From NCBI GenBank assembly GCA_947461985.1, contig CANHNT010000135.1, forward strand, positions 1 to 5,612: a DNA stretch of 5,612 nt, read 5' to 3'. The notes beneath the pieces were generated by a model. The model was not told the origin of the DNA. It made no database searches and saw only the letters and a list, made by a program, of their open reading frames with translations. This DNA comes from Bacteroidota bacterium. GTDB lineage: Bacteria > Bacteroidota > Bacteroidia > Chitinophagales > Chitinophagaceae. This document shows, in pieces, positions 1 through 5,612 of this stretch (positions are counted from its first letter, which is position 1; every line of letters starts with the position of its first letter). The position numbers were made by a program, and so were the translations under genes.

Positions 1-1
1 C

Positions 2-745
2 AATTTAGTGGAAGTCGTATTAAGAACAATGGCACCTTTTTTTCCTGTAATCATGTATGCTTATTATGACTTGGGAACATTAACCATGTCTATCGAACAA
101 GTAATTGTTGTTTACTATGCATTTTTAGCTATGGCTTTATTTACGAAGCGTTGGTGGGTTTTGGCAATAGCGATTTCATTTTGTTTACTATCTCGTTTTT
201 CATTTGTTTATTGGTTGCCCTTCTTAATTATTTATGCTTTTTATCAATTTCATTGGAAGCAGGCAATATTTATGGGAATGTTTGTATTGCTCTTTGCGTT
301 GGGTATTTATGTGATTCCATTTATGAGTAAAGACCCAACTATATTTATGAGAGGAATACAATATTATGTAGATGCTGCACCCTATGAATGGATTCAAAAA
401 GGGTGGCAACAAGGTACAGAACCACCCTATCATTTAGCAAAAGGGCTAGGGTTTAATATCTATTTTAATGATTTCTGGAAAGGTTCATTAACAGCAAAAA
501 TTGCAGCTTGTAGGCATTTTCAATTAGCCATTTGTTTATTTATTGCATTGTTTTCGGGCTATATTATGATTAAGAAAAAAAGCAATTTATCCGCTCCATA
601 TTTGGCACTTATTTCTTTAAAAATTTATATGGTGTTTTTTTATCAATTTATTCAAGTACCCTATATTTATTTACAATGGGTTACTATTGGTATTTCCATG
701 ATTATTTTAATAAAAGCACCTTTATTTAGAGTTGGTAGAAACTAA
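2..745 (+). CDS. Polytopic membrane protein, probable GT-C-like glycosyltransferase, C-terminal part (5' truncated)
   Basis: The frame is open to the left window edge, so this is the 3' end of a longer gene. A GTG at 8 is the first possible start, but the open codons before it argue against it. Counting residues from that GTG, hydrophobic segments lie at about 33-46, 49-62, 66-81, 86-105, 171-188, 197-215 and 217-236. A hydrophilic, aromatic-rich stretch (about 107-168) between the fourth and fifth is probably an extracytoplasmic loop. The Trp/Tyr/Phe-rich helices, the Leu-Ser-Arg-Phe-Ser junction at 61-65 and the long loop resemble GT-C-fold membrane glycosyltransferases that use polyprenyl-phosphate sugars. 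The catalytic N-terminal loop of that fold (Asp/Glu pair) would lie outside the window, so activity cannot be judged. It ends with TAA at 743-745, interlocked with the stop of the opposing gene. Membrane location is well supported; the glycosyltransferase assignment is an inference from general appearance. Confidence 0.7.
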   Translation, partial: NLVEVVLRTMAPFFPVIMYAYYDLGTLTMSIEQVIVVYYAFLAMALFTKRWWVLAIAISFCLLSRFSFVYWLPFLIIYAFYQFHWKQAIFMGMFVLLFALGIYVIPFMSKDPTIFMRGIQYYVDAAPYEWIQKGWQQGTEPPYHLAKGLGFNIYFNDFWKGSLTAKIAACRHFQLAICLFIALFSGYIMIKKKSNLSAPYLALISLKIYMVFFYQFIQVPYIYLQWVTIGISMIILIKAPLFRVGRN

Positions 746-2889
746 TAACTATCATATCCACTTTTACGATAGGCTTTTAAAAATAAAGCACCTAAATTTT
801 TGTAAGGAGGAACATAATCATCAAATAAATTTTTCATATCTCCCGATGGAAATTGTTTTGCTAATTGAGCCCACATTTGAACCCAGTCAATATCTTTCCC
901 TTCTAATAATCGTTGATTAAATGCTCTAATAATTGGTCCATTAATTTTTCCACTACCAATTTGTTTTGTCGATACAATTTGTGCATCTTCCGAACGACTT
1001 AACACGGTGGATAGATTTTGATAAGCTCCACAAGCACCTAAAATAACCACTTTGTGTCGCGAATTGATATGGTCTAATGTTCCTGAAAGATGATAGCTAT
1101 GTCCCCGATGAATAATAACCGATGGAGAAATTTCACTTTCATCTAAAAAATCTTGTAACGCATTTTGAGCTTTTTCATCATCAGGCTCATCGTGTGGTTT
1201 GTTTGCAAAAATAATAACTGGCTTCCCTTTAATAGATGAAATTTTAACCCAGTTTTCGTTTGACTTATCTACTTTCCAATCAGGTGCACCAAATCCATTT
1301 ACATAACTATTAAAAACCCCTTTCCCATCTACATCACCATAAAAAAATACTTGCTGATATACAATGCCACTGTCATTAACTAATTGAGCATAGGGCATAA
1401 TCGTAATTGGGGGTATGCCTAATTTTGCTGTAATCGAATCATTGCTAGAGGTAAGCATCGTATATAAAATATCATAAATTTTAAATCCTCGAGTATCATG
1501 TGCAAGGCTATCTTCAGCTCTGTTTTTATTTATTTGAAAAACAATTTCTTTCATTAAACTAGAGTCTGTAATGCTTCCAAAAGAATTAGCTACATCAACT
1601 GCTCCTTCTAAATCACCTTCTAAAGAATTGTCTAATCCTGTAACGAAATTGCGCATCAGTACTTGTTTGTTAGTATCCTTCATAGTGGATAGAAATGTGG
1701 GTAACGTATTGTAGTTTGCACACAAACGTAAAAATGTTCTAAACTTATCTTTGCCAATTCCATCTAAAAATTCATTTCCAGTTTTTGGTTTCATTCGTAT
1801 CAATAACCGATTAAAACAACCTAAAAAACTACTGGTATATAAATCGTCACTTCCATAAACCAGCACATAATAAATTTCTGTTGCTGTTAATTTTTCTACC
1901 GATTTAAATCGAACAGCATCCCCTTGTTCATGCAATTCATTCATAGAAGTTACATATTTTGAAGCTTCATGAACCAATTCTTTATCATACATTTTGCGCA
2001 AATCGGTTGTAAAATATGCTTGACGCATTACAATTAGTTTCTTAAAATACTCATCTTGATTTTCAGTTATTTTATTGATACTTGAAATAGTTTCTTTTCC
2101 TTTGGCTAACTCTTCTACAAAAAAGATTGCCTTTAATGGAGTTTTTGCACTATCCGCTATTTTTATAATAGATTGCACATAAGGCGACTTGTTTCTACGA
2201 ACAATTTCACGTTCAACAGCAGTTGATGTAGCATAATTTAAAATAATTTTTGGATTCTTTGGGGCGGCTTTTTCAACTACTACATCGGCTGCCGATTCTG
2301 AATTCATTGTTCTTATTTTTTTGATTAGTATGTCAGGATACTGCTCACCCATAACAGTCATCAATGCTACCATAGCATCATTGTCTTTATCAAATAAAGG
2401 GGATATGATATACATGGCTTTGTTCACATTGTTTTTTACATAAGCAGCTAAATTGTTATTATGCAATCCTTTTACAACAAAATACGTTTGGTCAAATAAT
2501 TGAGCATAGTATTGAATATCTATATACCCATCGCTAAAATCAGTATTAAATGTTTTAAGATTCTCAATTACTCGTCCTAAATATTTTCTTTTAATTAAAT
2601 CATCTTTTTCATTGTTTTCAATATACGCTATTGTTTTGTTTGTTTTGATAAAAATAGCATTCGATAATATGGCCGTTTTATCTATATCCTCATTGTAATC
2701 AATCATTTTATCATAAACTCCATCAGAAACATCTGCTTTTTTTTGCTCCCGTTCAATCATTAAATGCAATTGTTTTCTACCAGCATTCACCCCATATTTA
2801 TTTATAATGGTATCAGATAAAATTTCGGTTTGAGACCACCCATAAACACATGATAAAAGAAGAATAAACAGTAAGTACAATTTTTTCAT
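742..2889 (-). CDS. Exported protein of unknown function with a putative C-terminal caspase-like (His/Cys) domain
   Basis: The protein has 715 residues from the ATG at 2889. A start at 2928 would add 13 residues ahead of a normal signal peptide, so the MKKLYLLF start is preferred. Residues 1 to about 20 form an export signal: Lys2-Lys3, a Leu-rich core, then Gly-Trp-Ser-Gln. Leu-Leu-Ser-Cys at 11-14 could instead be a lipobox. Residues from about 25 to 480 look mainly helical and charged, with no motif I recognise. The last third looks alpha/beta: a strand VIIFAN (558-563), an acidic helix (about 571-585), a strand ending in His-Arg-Gly-His-Ser-Tyr-His (594-600), a strand VVILGACGAY (614-623) and a strand QIVSTKQ (637-643). 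His597 and Cys620 sit where a clan CD / CHAT-like peptidase has its catalytic dyad. From memory, similar proteins are annotated as hypothetical across Bacteroidota. Peptidase activity is an inference. The gene diverges from prfA and ends in TAG, a codon read by RF1 but not RF2. Confidence 0.85.
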   Translation of the reverse strand: MKKLYLLFILLLSCVYGWSQTEILSDTIINKYGVNAGRKQLHLMIEREQKKADVSDGVYDKMIDYNEDIDKTAILSNAIFIKTNKTIAYIENNEKDDLIKRKYLGRVIENLKTFNTDFSDGYIDIQYYAQLFDQTYFVVKGLHNNNLAAYVKNNVNKAMYIISPLFDKDNDAMVALMTVMGEQYPDILIKKIRTMNSESAADVVVEKAAPKNPKIILNYATSTAVEREIVRRNKSPYVQSIIKIADSAKTPLKAIFFVEELAKGKETISSINKITENQDEYFKKLIVMRQAYFTTDLRKMYDKELVHEASKYVTSMNELHEQGDAVRFKSVEKLTATEIYYVLVYGSDDLYTSSFLGCFNRLLIRMKPKTGNEFLDGIGKDKFRTFLRLCANYNTLPTFLSTMKDTNKQVLMRNFVTGLDNSLEGDLEGAVDVANSFGSITDSSLMKEIVFQINKNRAEDSLAHDTRGFKIYDILYTMLTSSNDSITAKLGIPPITIMPYAQLVNDSGIVYQQVFFYGDVDGKGVFNSYVNGFGAPDWKVDKSNENWVKISSIKGKPVIIFANKPHDEPDDEKAQNALQDFLDESEISPSVIIHRGHSYHLSGTLDHINSRHKVVILGACGAYQNLSTVLSRSEDAQIVSTKQIGSGKINGPIIRAFNQRLLEGKDIDWVQMWAQLAKQFPSGDMKNLFDDYVPPYKNLGALFLKAYRKSGYDSY

Positions 2890-3003
2890 TAAATGTAATT
2901 TGATGTAAAAGTAAATAATTAGTTGCAAGATAAATCGTTGATATCATATAATTAGCAATTTTGAAATTGGCACATTGACACATAAAAATTATCTTTGTCC
3001 ACT
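2890..3003. promoter_or_regulatory. Divergent intergenic region between the caspase-like gene and prfA
   Basis: These 114 bases must hold the start signals for both flanking genes. The rightward prfA promoter is clear and is listed separately. For the leftward gene the best candidate is TACTTTTA on the minus strand (plus-strand 2906-2913). It differs from TAnnTTTG only in the last base and would give a leader of roughly 10 bases, but no TTG lies at the usual distance upstream, so it is weak. No Shine-Dalgarno sequence precedes either start, as is normal in Bacteroidota. I see no operator-like palindrome or riboswitch. Confidence 0.5.
2967..2997 (+). promoter_or_regulatory. prfA promoter, Bacteroidota type (TTG ... 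TAnnTTTG)
   Basis: TATCTTTG at 2990-2997 matches the Bacteroidota -7 consensus TAnnTTTG exactly. A TTG at 2967-2969 lies 20 bases upstream, within the usual spacing of the -33 element. Transcription normally begins a few bases after the G, so the predicted start is about 3001-3004, at or just before the prfA ATG at 3004. The mRNA would be leaderless or have a leader of only a few bases. The box also contains the TTG at 2995, which rules that codon out as a translation start. Confidence 0.65.
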
Positions 3004-4077
3004 ATGTTAGATAAGTTAGAGGCTATAAAAGGTCGTTTTGAAAATATTGGAGTATCGCTCACCAATCCAGAAGTAGTTTCTGATCAAAAACGATTTTCTC
3101 AATTAAGCAAAGAATATCGAAAGCTCGAAAAAATTGTAACCACTTACAATCAATATAAAAATGCAATTGATTCTTTAGCATTTGCAAAAGAAGTTTTGGA
3201 AACAGAAAGTGATGAAGAATTACGAGAAATGGCAAAGGCCGATTTGACAAATTTAGAAACTCAAAAAAATGATTTAGAAGAAGTAATTCGTCAACTATTA
3301 ATACCTAAAGATCCTCAAGATGAGAAAAACGTGATTATGGAAATTCGAGCAGGAACTGGGGGCGATGAGGCCAGTATTTTTGCTGGGGACTTAATGCGGA
3401 TGTATGTAAAATATTGTGAAAATAAAGGTTGGAAAGTTACCCTGGCTGACCAAAGTGAAGGAACAGCTGGTGGATTTAAAGAGGTTATTTTAGAAGTAGA
3501 AGGAGATGATGTTTACGGTGTAATGAAATATGAAAGTGGTGTGCATCGAGTGCAACGGGTACCTGCTACTGAAGGAAGTGGACGTGTTCATACTTCTGCT
3601 GCAACTGTAGCTGTTATGCCTGAAGCAGAAGAAGTCGATTTTGAATTGAAAGAATCTGACCTTAAAATGGATACCGCTCGAAGTGGTGGTGCTGGAGGTC
3701 AGAATGTAAATAAGGTAGAAACAAAAGTAATTTTAACGCATATTCCAACAGGAACCGTTGTTACTTGTCAAACGGATCGATCTCAATTAGGAAATCGGAT
3801 TCGTGCAACCGAAATGATGCGAACTAAATTATATGAAGAAAAAGTGCGAGAACATGAAGAAGCCATTGCAAGAAGTAGAAAAACATTGGTAAGCTCAGGA
3901 GATCGATCTGCCAAAATTAGAACCTACAATTGGCCTCAAGGTAGAATAACCGATCATCGGATTAATAAAACAATTTATAATTTAGATAGCTTTGTAAACG
4001 GTGATATTCAAGAAATGTTAGATGCACTTCAATTTGCTGAAAATGCGGAGAAGATGAAAGCAGGCGAAAGTATTTAA
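3004..4077 (+). CDS. prfA: Peptide chain release factor 1 (RF1)
   Basis: RF1 enters the ribosomal A site at UAA or UAG and triggers hydrolysis of peptidyl-tRNA in the cytoplasm. The protein is 357 residues, a normal full length (about 360 in E. coli). The N-terminal helical region (1-100) is followed by the PCRF domain with Glu-Ile-Arg-Ala-Gly-Thr-Gly-Gly-Asp-Glu (113-122). The stop-codon reading motif Pro-Ala-Thr is at 187-189; this is the RF1 form, whereas RF2 has Ser-Pro-Phe. The class I signature surrounds Gly-Gly-Gln at 231-233, whose Gln is methylated by PrmC in known systems. The C-terminal Tyr-Asn-Trp-Pro-Gln-Gly-Arg-(Ile)-Thr-Asp-His-Arg block (308-319) is also typical. The ATG at 3004 is chosen because the in-frame TTG at 2995 lies in the -7 box and the family starts at Met-Leu-Asp-Lys-Leu. 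It ends with TAA, followed by a terminator. No internal frameshift of the kind used to regulate RF2 is present or expected. Confidence 0.98.
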   Translation: MLDKLEAIKGRFENIGVSLTNPEVVSDQKRFSQLSKEYRKLEKIVTTYNQYKNAIDSLAFAKEVLETESDEELREMAKADLTNLETQKNDLEEVIRQLLIPKDPQDEKNVIMEIRAGTGGDEASIFAGDLMRMYVKYCENKGWKVTLADQSEGTAGGFKEVILEVEGDDVYGVMKYESGVHRVQRVPATEGSGRVHTSAATVAVMPEAEEVDFELKESDLKMDTARSGGAGGQNVNKVETKVILTHIPTGTVVTCQTDRSQLGNRIRATEMMRTKLYEEKVREHEEAIARSRKTLVSSGDRSAKIRTYNWPQGRITDHRINKTIYNLDSFVNGDIQEMLDALQFAENAEKMKAGESI

Positions 4078-4105
4078 TCGTATATTTTTTAAAAAAGGAG
4101 TAATA

Positions 4106-4146
4106 ATAAAAATGGCTGTCTGATTTTTTCAGACAGCCATTTTTAT
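4106..4146. terminator. Bidirectional intrinsic terminator between prfA and the lipoprotein gene
   Basis: A perfect inverted repeat pairs 4106-4122 with 4130-4146: 17 base pairs and a 7-base loop (ATTTTTT). The core is GGCTGTCTG / CAGACAGCC, flanked by an A-tract on the left arm and a T-tract on the right arm. Read from either strand, it forms a GC-rich stem followed by a run of U. It lies 28 bases after the prfA stop and 17 bases past the end of the opposing lipoprotein gene, so it can terminate both converging transcripts. The symmetry and placement make this a confident call. Confidence 0.92.
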
Positions 4147-4163
4147 ATGCTTTTTTACTTTTA

Positions 4164-4994
4164 TTAATTTAACGTAATAGGATAAGTTGCTCCATTTATC
4201 GAAACAGTTGCTTGATCATCACATGTACCATTCCCATAATTAATCGTTCTTAAATTTCCTCCTGTTGGCTGAATTTGAATTTCTCCTGCTTCAATCCAAG
4301 AACAAGCAATTGCTTTCACTAATGGTTGAGTAATCGTCATAGTGTATGAAATGCCATTTGCTTTTGTACCAGTTCCACTGCCTGTAATGCTATAAACATC
4401 ATCTAATTTATTAGCTGTGTTTTCTCCAGCAGTATACGTTCTCACCCTGTTTTGATTCCAAATGATTGAATCGCCTGTGGTTGCTTTAATAATTAAACCG
4501 TTTACTGTAATAGTAAAATAAGTTTGATTATTTGTGTTGTAACCCATGTTTTGAATTGTTTTTGAACCCAAAATTTGATTATTATTTACGAAATAACTGT
4601 CAAATGTAATTGTTCTCACCATACCAGAATCTTTGTAATGGCCTGTGTAGCTTACTTCTATTTTCCCTTTTCTATAGCGTCCATCATTGCAAAGGCAATT
4701 AGTAAGTCCAAAATCGATGGTGATGGTTTTGGGTGTTGTGGTAGTATCGTGGGTTACTGTAGCACAATTACTTGCCGTTTTGTAGTTCCCTAAATTATCA
4801 CCTGTGTTTAACGTGGAGGCTTCATCAGAAATATTAAGGGCATCATTGTAAGCAAATTCGCTTAAGGCATTGTCTTTAGCATAACTGGTATCTGTGTCGT
4901 TGTTTTTAATTCGGTCTTTATTGCAAGATCCGAAAAATAATGTACTCATAATTGTCATTGCAACAATACCTAATTTTAATGTGTTGTGTTTCAT
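4164..4994 (-). CDS. Conserved hypothetical lipoprotein
   Basis: The protein has 276 residues. It begins with a lipoprotein signal peptide: Lys2 and Lys7, a hydrophobic core (8-21), then Phe-Gly-Ser-Cys with Cys24 as the probable lipidated residue. Residues 25-70 are polar, Asn/Asp/Thr-rich and probably a flexible tether. From about 75 to the end the sequence looks all-beta: alternating hydrophobic residues, many Thr, Asn and Gly. There are five further cysteines (77, 100, 102, 231, 258), including Asn-Cys-Leu-Cys-Asn-Asp-Gly at 99-105. The C-terminus, Tyr-Gly-Asn-Gly-Thr-Cys-Asp-Asp (253-260) then a short beta hairpin, is one I recall from many uncharacterised Bacteroidota lipoproteins; no function is known to me. 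It should be anchored in the outer membrane, facing the periplasm or the surface. The gene ends in tandem TAA TAA and shares a terminator with prfA. It diverges from dxr, with no sign of a functional link. Confidence 0.9.
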   Translation of the reverse strand: MKHNTLKLGIVAMTIMSTLFFGSCNKDRIKNNDTDTSYAKDNALSEFAYNDALNISDEASTLNTGDNLGNYKTASNCATVTHDTTTTPKTITIDFGLTNCLCNDGRYRKGKIEVSYTGHYKDSGMVRTITFDSYFVNNNQILGSKTIQNMGYNTNNQTYFTITVNGLIIKATTGDSIIWNQNRVRTYTAGENTANKLDDVYSITGSGTGTKANGISYTMTITQPLVKAIACSWIEAGEIQIQPTGGNLRTINYGNGTCDDQATVSINGATYPITLN

Positions 4995-5154
4995 ATCAAA
5001 TAATATTTTTATGGCGTTGAGACTTTAGTGCTTACAAAAGGTTTAATTATGTTATCTAATTTTAACAAAAAATCTTAAAATATTCACAAAACCAACATAA
5101 ATCACTACTATAATTGTAAGTTTGCAATTCTAAATTTTGATTTCGATTATTACA
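4995..5154. promoter_or_regulatory. Divergent intergenic region between the lipoprotein gene and dxr
   Basis: These 160 very A+T-rich bases separate two divergent starts. The dxr side has a perfect -7 box, listed separately. On the lipoprotein side I found no exact TAnnTTTG; TGGTTTTG on the minus strand (plus-strand CAAAACCA in the region 5087-5096) has one mismatch and would leave a long leader, so it is only a weak candidate. No Shine-Dalgarno sequence, clear palindrome, riboswitch or small gene is visible. Confidence 0.45.
5117..5124 (+). promoter_or_regulatory. Probable dxr -7 promoter element
   Basis: TAAGTTTG matches the Bacteroidota -7 consensus TAnnTTTG exactly and lies 30 bases before the dxr ATG. 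This predicts a start near 5129 and a leader of about 25 bases. No TTG is present 17-23 bases upstream, so the -33 half is absent or degenerate and the call rests on the -7 box alone. Confidence 0.5.
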
Positions 5155-5612
5155 ATGAAAAAAAGAATAGCCATTTATGGAAGTACAGGTTCAATTGGAA
5201 CGCAAGCATTAGAAGTGATTGAAAATAATCCTGAACTTTTTTCATTGGAAGTATTAACAGCACACAGTAATGCCAAACTTTTAATTGAACAAGCTATTCG
5301 TTTTCAGCCAAATATTGTTATAATTAGTGATGAAGCCAAATATGCAGAAGTAAATGAGGCTTTAGCATCAAAAGATATTAAAGTATTTGCTGGTGAAAAA
5401 TCATTAATTGAAATTGCTGGAAGTGATACGTATGATATATTATTAGCGGCAATTGTGGGCTATGCTGGCCTTTCATCAACATTGGCAGCTATAGAGCAAG
5501 GCAAAACTGTCGCCTTAGCCAACAAAGAAACATTGGTTGTTGCAGGAGATATTGTAACCCGTTTAGTGGCTGAAAAAAATGCACGAATTATACCAGTAGA
5601 TAGTGAACATTC
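5155..5612 (+). CDS. dxr: 1-deoxy-D-xylulose 5-phosphate reductoisomerase, N-terminal part (3' end outside window)
   Basis: DXR converts 1-deoxy-D-xylulose 5-phosphate to 2-C-methyl-D-erythritol 4-phosphate using NADPH and a divalent metal. It is the committed step of the MEP pathway to isoprenoids, acts in the cytoplasm and is the target of fosmidomycin. The first 152 codons are present, under half of the usual length of about 390-400 residues. The NADPH-binding loop Gly-Ser-Thr-Gly-Ser-Ile-Gly is at 9-15, directly after the first strand. Ala-Asn-Lys-Glu-Thr-Leu-Val is at 122-128. The metal-binding segment Pro-Val-Asp-Ser-Glu-His begins at 147, with Asp149 and Glu151 matching E. coli Asp150 and Glu152. 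The frame is intact up to the window edge. The ATG at 5155 gives the normal N-terminus (Met-Lys-Lys-Arg-Ile-Ala-Ile) and has no Shine-Dalgarno sequence. The conserved C-terminal domains cannot be checked here. Confidence 0.97.
   Translation, partial: MKKRIAIYGSTGSIGTQALEVIENNPELFSLEVLTAHSNAKLLIEQAIRFQPNIVIISDEAKYAEVNEALASKDIKVFAGEKSLIEIAGSDTYDILLAAIVGYAGLSSTLAAIEQGKTVALANKETLVVAGDIVTRLVAEKNARIIPVDSEH

Noticed and set aside
224..433. Minus-strand open frame of 69 codons inside the membrane protein gene.
   Set aside because: It is a shadow of the plus-strand gene, with no promoter, no family resemblance and no export or domain pattern.
713..793. Direct repeat AAAGCACCT at 713-721 and 785-793, flanking the convergent stop codons.
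   Set aside because: Nine bases in A+T-rich coding sequence can recur by chance; each copy is explained by codons of its own gene, and there is no target-site or attachment-site structure.
803..810. A strong Shine-Dalgarno match, TAAGGAGG, on the plus strand.
   Set aside because: It is antisense to the end of the caspase-like gene, where it encodes Pro-Pro-Tyr, and no plausible plus-strand gene follows it.
732..920. Plus-strand open frame of 62 codons overlapping the 3' end of the caspase-like gene.
   Set aside because: It has a weak start inside the preceding gene and is antisense to conserved-looking protein sequence; no independent support.
2890..2928. ATG at 2928 (minus strand) as the start of the caspase-like gene.
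   Set aside because: It would put 13 residues of hydrophobic, aromatic-rich sequence before a complete, normal signal peptide starting Met-Lys-Lys at 2889.
2995..3003. TTG at 2995 as the start of prfA, adding three residues (Met-Ser-Thr).
   Set aside because: The TTG lies inside the TATCTTTG promoter box, probably upstream of the transcription start, and the RF1 family N-terminus fits the ATG at 3004.
3059..3250. Minus-strand open frame of 63 codons inside prfA.
   Set aside because: It lies wholly within a strongly conserved gene on the other strand.
4096..4123. AGGAG followed by ATG GCT GTC TGA, resembling a ribosome binding site and a tiny gene.
   Set aside because: It codes for only three residues and the ATG lies in the left arm of the terminator hairpin; Shine-Dalgarno sequences are not used at the other starts here.
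4575..4793. Plus-strand open frame of 72 codons inside the lipoprotein gene.
   Set aside because: It is antisense to the lipoprotein coding region, with no start signal and no recognisable content.
1..5612. A hidden defence system, mobile element, CRISPR array or RNA gene.
   Set aside because: I found no repeat array, transposase, integrase, terminal inverted repeat or tRNA/rRNA-like segment; intergenic gaps are all under 170 bases and the gene order looks like ordinary chromosome.

Overview
The window is A+T-rich DNA that reads as a chromosomal stretch of a member of the Bacteroidota, probably from the Flavobacteriia / Sphingobacteriia / Chitinophagia side. Three things point there. No gene has a Shine-Dalgarno sequence at its start. 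Two starts are preceded by perfect TAnnTTTG boxes, the Bacteroidota primary-sigma -7 element. The two exported proteins also look like conserved Bacteroidota hypothetical families. Nothing suggests a plasmid, phage, transposon, CRISPR array or RNA gene.

Layout, left to right. (1) At 2-745 (+) is the 3' part of a polytopic membrane protein that resembles GT-C-type membrane glycosyltransferases; its 5' end lies outside the window. (2) At 742-2889 (-) is a large exported protein of unknown function. Its C-terminal third carries a His...Cys arrangement inside a predicted alternating strand/helix pattern, suggesting a caspase-like (clan CD / CHAT-like) domain. Its stop codon interlocks with that of gene 1, so no terminator fits between them. 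(3) At 2890-3003 is a short divergent intergenic region with a strong prfA promoter. (4) At 3004-4077 (+) is prfA, peptide chain release factor 1, with intact PAT and GGQ motifs. (5) At 4106-4146 is a perfect bidirectional terminator hairpin. (6) At 4164-4994 (-) is a conserved hypothetical lipoprotein. (7) At 4995-5154 is a second divergent intergenic region with a dxr promoter. (8) At 5155-5612 (+) is the first 152 codons of dxr, the second enzyme of the MEP isoprenoid pathway, cut off by the window edge.

The genes do not form one operon: orientation alternates at every junction (+ - + - +), so each is probably its own transcription unit or the end of one. Two are housekeeping genes (translation termination and isoprenoid synthesis), two encode exported proteins of unknown role, and one is an envelope membrane protein. 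The points most worth following are the exported putative caspase-fold protein, a promoter geometry implying that prfA mRNA is leaderless or nearly so, and the contrast between the two convergent junctions. I see no convincing new multi-gene system.
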